DNA of 64,000 nt from Chryseobacterium cucumeris. Its GTDB lineage: Bacteria; Bacteroidota; Bacteroidia; Flavobacteriales; Weeksellaceae. Shown piece by piece: positions 35,811 to 43,619 of this stretch. A program made the translations under genes and the position numbers. The number at the start of each line of letters is the position of its first letter. The stretch's first letter is position 1. The stretch lies in contig NZ_LUVZ01000043.1 in the NCBI RefSeq assembly GCF_001593385.1, forward strand, positions 124,001 through 188,000. The letters are read 5' to 3'. The notes beneath the pieces are model-generated. The model saw nothing but the letters and a program-made list of their open reading frames with translations, was not told the DNA's origin and ran no database searches.

Positions 35811-37441
35811 CACAGAAAGACCAATATAAAATAATAGGCGATACACTTTGGGATATCGCAAACGACCTACGAGGAGCTATGAATCCCGATGATTTTCGAG
35901 ATTACATGCTTTCGTTTCTATTCTTACGCTATCTATCATTTAACTATGAGGAGGCTGCAAAAAAAGAATTAGGTAGAGAGTATCCGGAAAGCCCATCAAA
36001 AGAAGAAAAACTAGACTTCCGTGTTCCACCACCTTTAGAACTTTGGTATGATAATAACGGGACAGATGTAAAGGAGTTTGAAAAACTCATGCGTAAAAAA
36101 GTACATTATGTAATTGAACCCAAATACTTGTGGAGTAATATTACAGAGTTGGCTCGTACACAAAATGGTGATTTATTGGAAACACTTCAAAATGGATTCC
36201 GATATATTGAAAATGAATCTTTTGAAAGTGCATTTAAAGGATTATTTTCGGAAATCAACCTCAATTCGGAAAAATTAGGAAAAACTCCAAAAGATAGAAA
36301 TGATGCTCTTTGTAAAATAATTGGCAAAGTAGCAGAAGGCGTTGCCGAATTTTCACCGGATGTGGATACACTTGGAAATGCCTATGAATATTTAATTGGG
36401 AAATTTGCGGCAGGTTCTGGCAAAAAAGCAGGTGAGTTTTATACGCCACAACAAATTTCTACCATTCTCTCACGCATCGTTATTTTAGATTCGCAAAATC
36501 CTGAATCGGGACCAAAACCAAAATTGGATAGAGTGCTGGATTTCGCTTGTGGTTCAGGTTCTTTGCTATTGAATATTCGCAAAAAAATGATAGATGATGG
36601 AGGGAAAGTAGGAAAAATATTTGGTCAAGAAAAAAATGTAACTACCTACAATCTTGCCCGAATGAATATGCTTTTACACGGCATGAAGGATACTGAATTT
36701 GAAATTTTTCACGGAGATACGCTTCTTAACCAATGGGATATGCTCAATGAGATGAACCCAAGCAAAAAAATGGAATTTGATGCTATCGTTGCCAATCCCC
36801 CATTTAGTTTGCGATGGGAACCTAACGATACACTGTCAGAAGATTTCCGTTTTAAAAGTCATGGTTTAGCACCCAAATCAGCTGCCGATTTTGCTTTTTT
36901 GTTACACGGGTTTCATTTCTTGGGCAAAGAAGGTACAATGGCTATTATATTACCACACGGCGTTTTGTTCCGTGGCGGTGCAGAGGCTCGAATTCGAGAA
37001 AAATTATTGAAAGACAATCATATTGACACTGTCATTGGATTACCATCTAACCTTTTTTATTCAACAGGTATTCCTGTTTGTATTTTGGTGCTTAAAAAGT
37101 GTAAAAAACATGAGGATGTTTTGTTCATCAATGCTTCGGAGCAATATCAACCAGGAAAAAGACAGAATTCTTTAGGAGAAAATCATATTGATAAAATTGT
37201 AGAAACTTATCAGCTTCGTCCAGAGCACATCGAAAGATATGCACGAAGAGTACCCATAGAAGAAATCGAAAAGAATGCCTACAATCTTAATATCTCAAGG
37301 TATGTAAGCACTGCTGAAGACGAAGTGCAGATAGATTTAGCAAAGGTAAATACCGATTTAATAGAAATCAATAAACTTATTGATTCAAAAACGAGGGAGC
37401 ATAATCAGTTCTTAAGTGAACTGGGCTTAAATAAAATTTAA
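35807..37441 (+). CDS. hsdM: Type I restriction-modification DNA methyltransferase, M subunit
   Basis: A 544-aa N6-adenine methyltransferase subunit. The N-terminal HsdM_N domain (DTLWDIANDLRGAMNPDDFRDYMLSFLFLRYLS) is followed by KAGEFYTPQQIS, the SAM motif VLDFACGSGSLLLNI and the catalytic motif IVANPPFSLRW. The C-terminal region with NLNISRYV interacts with HsdS. Its ATG overlaps the ATPase stop (ATGA). It is the last gene of the hsd operon and modifies host DNA at the sites recognised by HsdS. Confidence 0.96.
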   Translation: MTQKDQYKIIGDTLWDIANDLRGAMNPDDFRDYMLSFLFLRYLSFNYEEAAKKELGREYPESPSKEEKLDFRVPPPLELWYDNNGTDVKEFEKLMRKKVHYVIEPKYLWSNITELARTQNGDLLETLQNGFRYIENESFESAFKGLFSEINLNSEKLGKTPKDRNDALCKIIGKVAEGVAEFSPDVDTLGNAYEYLIGKFAAGSGKKAGEFYTPQQISTILSRIVILDSQNPESGPKPKLDRVLDFACGSGSLLLNIRKKMIDDGGKVGKIFGQEKNVTTYNLARMNMLLHGMKDTEFEIFHGDTLLNQWDMLNEMNPSKKMEFDAIVANPPFSLRWEPNDTLSEDFRFKSHGLAPKSAADFAFLLHGFHFLGKEGTMAIILPHGVLFRGGAEARIREKLLKDNHIDTVIGLPSNLFYSTGIPVCILVLKKCKKHEDVLFINASEQYQPGKRQNSLGENHIDKIVETYQLRPEHIERYARRVPIEEIEKNAYNLNISRYVSTAEDEVQIDLAKVNTDLIEINKLIDSKTREHNQFLSELGLNKI

Positions 37442-37462
37442 TTTTTGTCAAAAAAATCATTT

Positions 37463-37490
37463 TTTGTACATTTTTAAACTACTATATTTG
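37463..37490 (+). promoter_or_regulatory. Promoter directly upstream of the structured RNA
   Basis: TTTG (37463-37466) and TATATTTG (37483-37490) fit the Bacteroidetes -33/-7 consensus at 16-base spacing. Transcription would begin near 37497, just before the nested hairpin. Confidence 0.7.
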
Positions 37491-37510
37491 CTTTAGTAAA
37501 TAAAAAATCA

Positions 37511-37685
37511 ACGTAAAGCGTAAGTTATCGTTTGGGTTTCTGAAAACCGCTAATTTTCAAAGACTTCCCAGAATGATACTTACGCCCACGTCATCTATGG
37601 CGTGGGCTGTAAGTTCATATTCGGAAGTCGGGTTCTTAGCGGTACCTCAGAAACGGATTGATTACTGCAGTTCCACGCTTTCTTT
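37511..37685 (+). ncRNA. Nested multi-helix structured RNA (unknown class)
   Basis: Six stacked helices close on one another, with small internal loops: AAAGCGT/ACGCTTT (37515-37521 with 37675-37681), GTTTCTGA/TCAGAAAC (37536-37543 with 37647-37654), CCGCTAA/TTAGCGG (37547-37553 with 37636-37642), GACTTCC/GGAAGTC (37562-37568 with 37623-37629), GAATGA with TCA and TTC split by a 2-nt bulge (37571-37576 with 37615-37622), and the apical ACTTAC-GCCCACG/CGTGGGC-T-GTAAGT (37578-37590 with 37601-37614), loop TCATCTATGG. A consensus promoter lies just upstream. It could be a stand-alone RNA or the 5' UTR of the secreted-protein gene at 37734. I do not recognise it as a known family. Confidence 0.75.
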
Positions 37686-37733
37686 ATTTAAAAACTAACC
37701 AGTACGAGGAACGGTACAAAAAACTTCACCAAT

Positions 37734-38288
37734 ATGAAAAAATTTGTAAAAATTCTGAGTACAGTGAGCATGTTTTCACTTTCAATTTTCCATGCTCAAG
37801 AAATTAAAGTACTTGAACCGTATTATCTGAAAGATGGGAAATTAGAACAGTTCGAAAAAGCTACTGCAAAAATTGAAGCTAAAGCAATTGGAATGGGTTA
37901 TGGAGGGGTGAATAACTATCTCACTATTTTTAACAGTAAACACTCTACTGTCCGGTTCAAAAATAATGAAATTCCCAAGTTCTATATTGAGTTACCAGAT
38001 AACGCGTCTTCCGAAAGCATAACGATAGTAAAAGCTGATAAAGTAAAAGAAAGCAAAACATATCGCCGTTTTGTACAGTCCGGAGTTTCTGCAGGTGGAA
38101 CAAAAGACATGTCGAAATATAAGATTGTTTTGCCACTAAAAAACACAGAAAACAGAGTCTATGAAATTATTATTCCACAAAACCTAGAAGCAGGAGAATA
38201 TTCTTTTGTAATCAGTTCAGGTGTACAATATGACCCTTTTGCAAATCCAATGGAGAAAAAGCTTTTCTGCTTTGCTATTGAACCTTAA
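37734..38288 (+). CDS. Hypothetical secreted protein downstream of the structured RNA
   Basis: A 184-aa protein with a signal peptide (MKKFVKILSTVSMFSLSIFHAQ). The mature part is beta-rich and polar, without a lipobox, T9SS tail or recognisable catalytic motif; it ends KKLFCFAIEP. It lies 49 bases after the outer helix of the structured RNA and 17 bases before the next ORF. The structured RNA may be its leader. A secreted protein is unusual cargo next to a restriction operon. No family recognised. Confidence 0.65.
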   Translation: MKKFVKILSTVSMFSLSIFHAQEIKVLEPYYLKDGKLEQFEKATAKIEAKAIGMGYGGVNNYLTIFNSKHSTVRFKNNEIPKFYIELPDNASSESITIVKADKVKESKTYRRFVQSGVSAGGTKDMSKYKIVLPLKNTENRVYEIIIPQNLEAGEYSFVISSGVQYDPFANPMEKKLFCFAIEP

Positions 38289-38305
38289 TTTAAAATACTA
38301 AAAAC

Positions 38306-38659
38306 ATGAAAAAATTACCCTTAGATAAAAAGACTATTCAAGAATTCTTCATTTGGTTGGCTTTTGATAAGACAACTACACTTAATGATTTACAAATAAA
38401 AGCAGACAATGCAGAAGAAATAAAATTAGGAGATTTTATAGCAAATTATTCACACAACAATTCCGATTATACACATGATGAATTGATGGAAAGAATTGTA
38501 AAATATTACACTCAGTTGCATGATGATGATTTTTCTATTCTTCATAGGCATTGTCAGGCTTTCTGCGAGTTATTTGAAGAAAATGAAGGAAAAGTATTTG
38601 CTAATGACATATTAGGAGAAATAAAATATGCAAGTGAAAAAATAGAATATGCAAGGTGA
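38306..38659 (+). CDS. Hypothetical protein of the island cargo
   Basis: A 117-aa acidic soluble protein with no signal peptide. The sequence has MKKLPLDKKTIQEFFIWLAFD at its start and a helical C-terminal part with HRHCQAFCELFEENEGK. It follows the secreted-protein gene by 17 bases on the same strand and ends the cargo half of the island; beyond it the strand switches. No function is proposed. Confidence 0.65.
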   Translation: MKKLPLDKKTIQEFFIWLAFDKTTTLNDLQIKADNAEEIKLGDFIANYSHNNSDYTHDELMERIVKYYTQLHDDDFSILHRHCQAFCELFEENEGKVFANDILGEIKYASEKIEYAR

Positions 38660-38741
38660 TACAATTAGAAACTTGGAATTAATCAGAATTAGTCTTAATC
38701 TGACAATTATTATCAGTTTGAATCGCTTTAGAATAGGTATT

Positions 38742-39764
38742 TTAAATTCCTAAATTTCTATTATTGAAAGCTTCCTTCTTAAAATCCTGAAGTAAATCTT
38801 CTATATGAGCAGGAAGCTCTATTTCGTATATTAGTAAATTAGAACCAGCCAGCAAAAATTCAAACATACCATTCAAATTAATTTTAACCTGAATATCAGC
38901 AGACTGTAGCTCGTTTTGCAAATGATGGAAATAAATAATATGGTCTTTGCGAATTACAGTTGAGACATAATCTATAAATCTTTGCCTTTTTTCGATATTA
39001 AAGTTCTGGGGTTCAATAATTTTTTTCTTATTTTCTTTTTTATATTTATTAAATCTCACAAGAAAATCCGTAGGAAAAAATGACAAAATATCCTTTGTGA
39101 TTTTATGTTCTGCTTTTGATGATTTACGTTGATAATTGTGTTTCGTTCGAACAAGAAGCATTTCAACTATTTTCAATTTTTTCTCCGTCTTATTAATCTC
39201 TTTTCGCTCTCTAAATATTATATTTTTAATTTTCACTTTAAAAAGTCTTGCTTCTACAGGATTGGCTTTCCATTCTTTCATAGGGATACGCTTAACTTTT
39301 GGTGATTTTGACAAATCTATTCCACATCCTTTCTGCCAATCTTTTACAAACTTTTTAACATAACCAAGTTTCGACATCGTTGGGTCTTTGCGATAAGTGG
39401 AGTCTGTCAAAATCCTTTCGGAATAATACAGATGTCCATGTGAGTTTTCAATTACTTCACCATCCTTTCCTCTATGAAAGCAAAATGTAAAATTATGTTT
39501 TTTGCCAAATTTGGATTCTAAAAAATGCTGAATAAAACCTTCTTTTTGTTGCTGAGTCCATTCGTTGGGAAACATTAGAATTAATTTGCTTAGAACTTTC
39601 CCATTTTTTCTTTTAGAGTATTCGAAATTTTCAATTTTCTGCCATTTCTTTTTCAGGAATTTTACATTGACGGTCGTTCTATCCACAAAGCCAAGCTCAT
39701 TATCATAAATACGATAACATTCTCTCTTTCGAGTACCATAACTAATTGAATCGACTGTTGACAT
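38742..39764 (-). CDS. MobA/MobL-like relaxase
   Basis: A 340-aa protein with the relaxase metal-binding motif ENSHGHLYYSERIL (HxH with a following acidic/arginine pattern, residues about 107-120), like the NPHAHIMFSER motif of MobQ-type enzymes. The N-terminal SISYGTRKRECYRIYD segment may carry the catalytic Tyr. The rest is basic and helical. It would nick the element at oriT for transfer. The 93-base gap before its start holds an inverted repeat suited to oriT. Relaxase classification is by recognised motif only, and the family is divergent. Confidence 0.72.
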   Translation of the reverse strand: MSTVDSISYGTRKRECYRIYDNELGFVDRTTVNVKFLKKKWQKIENFEYSKRKNGKVLSKLILMFPNEWTQQQKEGFIQHFLESKFGKKHNFTFCFHRGKDGEVIENSHGHLYYSERILTDSTYRKDPTMSKLGYVKKFVKDWQKGCGIDLSKSPKVKRIPMKEWKANPVEARLFKVKIKNIIFRERKEINKTEKKLKIVEMLLVRTKHNYQRKSSKAEHKITKDILSFFPTDFLVRFNKYKKENKKKIIEPQNFNIEKRQRFIDYVSTVIRKDHIIYFHHLQNELQSADIQVKINLNGMFEFLLAGSNLLIYEIELPAHIEDLLQDFKKEAFNNRNLGI

Positions 39765-39796
39765 TTTTTTGTTACTTTTTTCTAAAAAGTAGCCCG

Positions 39797-39850
39797 TGTG
39801 AAGTTTTATTGTGAAGTGTAGCGGAACTTTAAAACTTCCTAAGGGCGTTA
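39797..39850. other. Candidate origin of transfer (oriT)
   Basis: A 9-bp inverted repeat, GAAGTTTTA (39800-39808) and TAAAACTTC (39830-39838), is followed directly by CTAAGGGCGTTATC. Inverted repeat plus short GC-containing nic-like sequence, just upstream of a MobQ-like relaxase, is the usual oriT layout. TGTGAAGT is also repeated directly (39797 and 39810). Confidence 0.4.
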
Positions 39851-39857
39851 TCTCTTT

Positions 39858-40163
39858 TTACGCATCTTGCTTATTACTTTTTTCTGCAAATAGTCTATCG
39901 TCTATGTACACAGTGATTTTTGACCAATTCTTTTCATCAATTAAAATTTTGCTCAAAGTTTCCCAATTTTCAGTAAACAATGTTCCACCAAAAGTGTAGA
40001 AGGTATTCAGTCTTTTTTTACGACGTTCATTAATGGCAGATTGCTTTAATCTGGCTTCTTCAGCCAGAAGTTTCTTTTTCTTTTCTTGAATTTCAGCCAA
40101 ACGTTCATCTTTCGTTTTTCTTTTACGTTTGGGTTGTAGATTATGGTTGTCGTAGTTTTCCAT
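39858..40163 (-). CDS. Basic coiled-coil protein, possible mobilization accessory
   Basis: A 101-aa protein from the ATG 40161-40163 (MENYDNHNLQPKRKRKTKDER); the longer frame to 40238 only overlaps the toprim gene. Residues 15-50 are extremely rich in Lys, Glu and Arg (a predicted coiled coil), followed by TFYTFGGTLFTENWETLSKIL. The position between the toprim protein and relaxase, and its basic nature, fit a MobC-like DNA-binding helper, but I cannot confirm the family. Unknown otherwise. Confidence 0.55.
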   Translation of the reverse strand: MENYDNHNLQPKRKRKTKDERLAEIQEKKKKLLAEEARLKQSAINERRKKRLNTFYTFGGTLFTENWETLSKILIDEKNWSKITVYIDDRLFAEKSNKQDA

Positions 40164-40189
40164 TTTTTTGTCTTTTATTTGGATAAAAT

Positions 40190-41050
40190 TTATTTTTGTG
40201 GATTTCGAGAAATGAGATACTCGTTTAGGTCTTTGCATTGATTTCCCATAATATCTCTTCGGTCAACTGCATATTGAAATTCCGATAGAATTTTCTCAGT
40301 AGTTTCATTGCCTGCTTTATCATAATCAAGGAGAAGAATAATTTTAGAATATGAGTTTTCATTTAGATATCTCAGTGTTTTATCAATCATATAGATAGAA
40401 TTCATGATCAAGAAATCTGATTTTATATTTGGATAGAGAACTAAAAAGCTCAAATAATCAAAAAAACCTTCTATTAAGATAATTTTTGAAAAACCATTTT
40501 CCACAGTTGTTATATCTTTTCCAGAACAACCTTTGAAAGCAGAAGAACGTAATTCGTAAAAATTTTTAGTATTTGACTTGAAACCAATAGAATAAAAAAT
40601 CGAATTTTGATTTGGAACTTTGTAGTGTATCTCACATACATATTTCCAAAATTCTTCTGTGATTCCCCTAGAAAGTAAATAGTTCTTAAGTGGATAACTA
40701 AAAAGTGGAATGACGTTTATAATTTTGACATTGGTTTTGTATTTTATTTCAACGTTTTCAATTTTTAACGCATCCAATGAAAAAAGATATTCCAACGCTT
40801 CTTCAGTTGAGCAATTCAAAAACAATTCGGTTAAACTAACTACATCATATTTTGTGTTGTTCCTACCTAAATCCGTAGCAAATAAAGAATCGAAAAATGT
40901 AATAAGGCTTGGATTCTTATCTTCACGATAAAAAGCGTGATATAGTTTTCCATTTTGAAAAGATTTTGCGGGTCGCAACCCGAAACTTTGCATCAAAAGA
41001 TCTATTGGAATCAATTTTTTTGCTTCAAAACAATTTTTTTTTCTTTTCAT
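40190..41050 (-). CDS. Toprim-domain primase-like protein
   Basis: A 286-aa protein from the ATG 41048-41050 (MKRKKNCFEAKKLIPIDLL). The C-terminal half is a toprim domain: ILIEGFFDYLSF holds the conserved Glu and ILLLDYDKAGNETT the DxD-like motif. The N-terminal part (YHAFYREDKNPSLITFF, ATDLGRNNTKYDVVSL) matches the primase-type zinc-ribbon region but lacks an obvious Cys cluster. Such proteins replace DnaG primase functions in plasmids and NBU-type elements. It lies directly before the iteron region and after the initiator gene, within the same replication-mobilization block. Confidence 0.78.
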   Translation of the reverse strand: MKRKKNCFEAKKLIPIDLLMQSFGLRPAKSFQNGKLYHAFYREDKNPSLITFFDSLFATDLGRNNTKYDVVSLTELFLNCSTEEALEYLFSLDALKIENVEIKYKTNVKIINVIPLFSYPLKNYLLSRGITEEFWKYVCEIHYKVPNQNSIFYSIGFKSNTKNFYELRSSAFKGCSGKDITTVENGFSKIILIEGFFDYLSFLVLYPNIKSDFLIMNSIYMIDKTLRYLNENSYSKIILLLDYDKAGNETTEKILSEFQYAVDRRDIMGNQCKDLNEYLISRNPQK

Positions 41051-41063
41051 AGCCAATTTAAAT

Positions 41064-41409
41064 TTGAGATAATATCCATTTTTTATCAGCATTACTAAAA
41101 AGAGTAAAGCCGAGTTAAAAACTAATTATCAATTGATTACAAACTTTAATATTTTATATTTTTATCCACAATTATTATTTTTTTTATAAAAATTAATAAT
41201 ATTAAAAACATTATTATAATTAAGTGCAGCAAAAAATAACCATACAAACTCAACATATTCAATACTTTAAAAATAATTATCAATCAAAAAATTGAGATAA
41301 TATCTTCAATGTTTGAGATAATATCCATTTTCCTTGAGACATTATCCAAAAAAATTGAAATAAAATCTTGCTTTATTGAGATATTATCCTAAATACTTGA
41401 GATAATATC
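41064..41409. other. Iteron-type replication origin with DnaA box
   Basis: Six copies of TTGAGATAATATC or close variants start at 41292, 41313, 41334, 41355, 41376 and 41397, an exact 21-bp period; the last overlaps the rep stop codon. A seventh identical copy is at 41064-41076. Between them lies a very AT-rich stretch with a perfect DnaA box TTATCCACA (41162-41170). This is a plasmid origin placed downstream of the Rep_3 initiator gene. Confidence 0.9.
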
Positions 41410-42406
41410 ACGGTTTCTCTAAATGTTCAAAAACAGCTTTAATAAAGTCATCTCCTTGGAGTTTTTTTTCAATTTTTCTTTTGATTTTTTTTGAAAACTC
41501 TTCATATCCCTGAACTTCATAAAACTTTTTAATGACTCTCATATTCTGATCGCTGAGATTTCTTGATTTTCTTAAATATTTTAATGCTCGATAAATTTTT
41601 AATTCATCAACAGAACTAAATTTCTCACCTTCTCCGACAGAATTTTTTGTATAATAAATATTGATTGCGAATTCACCTTTTTCATTTGAATAGTTGAAGC
41701 TCCAGTCGTTCAAAGAATCTAAATCTAACTTTACAGGAATCAGAAAATCTCTTTCAAAAATAGCTGGAAATCGATATTTTCTGATTGGAATACAAAGTTC
41801 TTTTAAAATCTTTTCAAAAGATTTCTTTAAAAACCCCTGTTTCTTATATTTTAATAAAAAAAGTAAAAATCTCAATGTATTTGGAGTCGATGCCAAATAA
41901 GGCAAATCACTTTTCACCTGAAAGAAAGGTTTTAAATCAAAAAGAATTTTAACTACCGCTTTATCCATTTCGAAGTACACAAATCGACTATTCCACTTAG
42001 GATTTAATATAAAAAAGACAGCTTGAAAGCCTTCAATAGACGTATCTTTCAACCTAAATGATTTAATCGTAGCTAACTCAACTAATGCATCATGTATTGC
42101 TTCATTCCGCATTTTTCGTTTCTCATTTATAAATTTCATAGGAATTTGAAAGGAAATCAATCCCTCGTTTGCCCAACCATCAAACTGATCATCGAAAGAA
42201 AGCTGCTTACTATTTTGATCTAAAAAAGGAATTTTTGAAGAGATGAAGAGCGATTGCTTTTCTTTCAAAGCAGAAAGAATAACTATGAAAATCCGCTGCT
42301 GAATAATAGTCGTATCATGAGTAACAAGAGCATCACGAAGACGTTTAGAAATTATTATTTTCTTTCTTTTAACAGGTTGAAACACGAAATCATTATCCAT
42401 TTTCAT
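41408..42406 (-). CDS. Plasmid replication initiation protein, Rep_3 (RepB) family
   Basis: A 332-aa initiator with the Rep_3 pattern of two winged-helix domains. The segment RDALVTHDTTIIQQRIFIVILSALKEKQ is the first winged helix and TPNTLRFLLFLLKYKKQGFLKKSFEKILKELCIP the second, which reads the iterons. Its 3' end touches the first of six iterons, and its start overlaps the HTH gene by 4 bases (ATGA). It marks the element as able to replicate autonomously after excision. No mutation in the reading frame is visible. Confidence 0.88.
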   Translation of the reverse strand: MKMDNDFVFQPVKRKKIIISKRLRDALVTHDTTIIQQRIFIVILSALKEKQSLFISSKIPFLDQNSKQLSFDDQFDGWANEGLISFQIPMKFINEKRKMRNEAIHDALVELATIKSFRLKDTSIEGFQAVFFILNPKWNSRFVYFEMDKAVVKILFDLKPFFQVKSDLPYLASTPNTLRFLLFLLKYKKQGFLKKSFEKILKELCIPIRKYRFPAIFERDFLIPVKLDLDSLNDWSFNYSNEKGEFAINIYYTKNSVGEGEKFSSVDELKIYRALKYLRKSRNLSDQNMRVIKKFYEVQGYEEFSKKIKRKIEKKLQGDDFIKAVFEHLEKP

Positions 42407-42681
42407 CTCTTGTATTTAAGAGATTTCACATCCTGCAGAGCTGACATCAAATCTAAATGATTGATGCGGTAAAATCGTCCGATTTTCTCAGCTTTAATAT
42501 TTCCTTTCAGTACATGGGAACGTACAGTTTGGTAGTCCAGCTTCAGAATCGCGGATGCTTCTTTAAATGAATAAAATTTCTTCTTTAGTTCAAGCTCAGG
42601 TTCTTTCTGAATAGAATAAAGAAGTTTTTTGACTTCATTTATCTCATCAAGAATAATTTGAAAAGGATTGACTGTTTCCAT
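42403..42681 (-). CDS. Excisionase-like HTH protein
   Basis: A ~92-aa protein from the ATG 42679-42681 (METVNPFQIILDEINEVKKLL). The C-terminal part KFYSFKEASAILKLDYQTVRSHVLKGNIKAEKIGRFYRI is a MerR-like HTH_17/excisionase domain. Its stop overlaps the rep start (ATGA). It is probably the directionality factor or regulator of rep, as in other Bacteroidetes integrative elements. A longer frame to 42726 exists but adds an atypical N terminus. Confidence 0.78.
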   Translation of the reverse strand: METVNPFQIILDEINEVKKLLYSIQKEPELELKKKFYSFKEASAILKLDYQTVRSHVLKGNIKAEKIGRFYRINHLDLMSALQDVKSLKYKR

Positions 42682-42791
42682 AGATTTTCGATTGAATTCT
42701 ATGGCAAGATTACAGCTGAAATCCAATGAAAAGTCATGGATCCAGTGGATTCTTAAGTGGATTTTACTACTAGTTTAAAAAACTTTTAATA

Positions 42792-43613
42792 TTAACTAAT
42801 GAATTGATCTAAAAATTCAGAAATACTTTTAAATGCCTTATCGTCATCATCTGTCCTCTTTTTAGAATCTGAATTTTTTGCGTTTAAACCATTAATTAGA
42901 CTAGTAAAATCCGAATCCTGCTGTAGGACTTCGTTAAGAATATTTGCAAGATATTTTTGAGTAGTTGTTTCTAATATTATTTTCTTTTCTCTCAACAGAA
43001 TTAATAATATACCTAAATCTGATTTAACTCTTGTATCTTTATATTCGAGATGCTTTGAATCTGACTTATAAATTACATTAGAGTTCTTAATTGTATCAAA
43101 ATCAATTTTTCCATGCATTTCACTATCAACAAAAACTTCTTTTAGTTTCTCAGAATCATTTAGACTTTTAACAAAAGTATTTGTATCATCATGCTCTTTT
43201 ATAGATGTCTTAACGCTAATTTGATCATTAAAATATTTAACTTCTAAAAACTCTGAAAAATCATTCAAAAAATCACGTTGTAATTTTGCAGTAAAATTAT
43301 CTGTTTTTGTTAAATTTTTAATTAAATTTTCAGTGGCAGTAAATACTTTTTGCTCAAAACTTATTCCCTGAAAATCTTCAAAATCTTTAAAGTAATTGTA
43401 AAATGTATTTTCATTTTTATCAACTTTCAATTTTTTAAACTCATAGCTACTTAAATCTATTACTTGTTTAGTAGAAGCTTCATCCAATGTAGCTTTAACC
43501 ATTTCTCTAAATTGCGTTGGTAATTTTTTTCCAGTTTTAAACAGAATTTTAAATGAATTTATATCGTATAGAAAATTCTTAAATGTTTCTGTTTTTTTAA
43601 TTTGATTAATCAC
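42792..43613 (-). CDS. Hypothetical protein beside the integrase
   Basis: A 273-aa soluble, Lys/Asp-rich protein. The sequence has no signal peptide or membrane segment; a hydrophobic helix near LGILLILLREKKIILETTTQKYL and an acidic C terminus (KKRTDDDDKAFKSISEFLDQF) are visible. It lies 6 bases after the integrase stop on the same strand. It occupies the position of orf2 in NBU-like elements. I do not recognise the family. Confidence 0.62.
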   Translation of the reverse strand: MINQIKKTETFKNFLYDINSFKILFKTGKKLPTQFREMVKATLDEASTKQVIDLSSYEFKKLKVDKNENTFYNYFKDFEDFQGISFEQKVFTATENLIKNLTKTDNFTAKLQRDFLNDFSEFLEVKYFNDQISVKTSIKEHDDTNTFVKSLNDSEKLKEVFVDSEMHGKIDFDTIKNSNVIYKSDSKHLEYKDTRVKSDLGILLILLREKKIILETTTQKYLANILNEVLQQDSDFTSLINGLNAKNSDSKKRTDDDDKAFKSISEFLDQFIS

Positions 43614-43619
43614 TTGCTT

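Noticed and set aside
37511..37685. Retron msr-msd RNA
   Set aside because: The long hairpin would fit an msd, but no reverse transcriptase gene exists in the island or the window.
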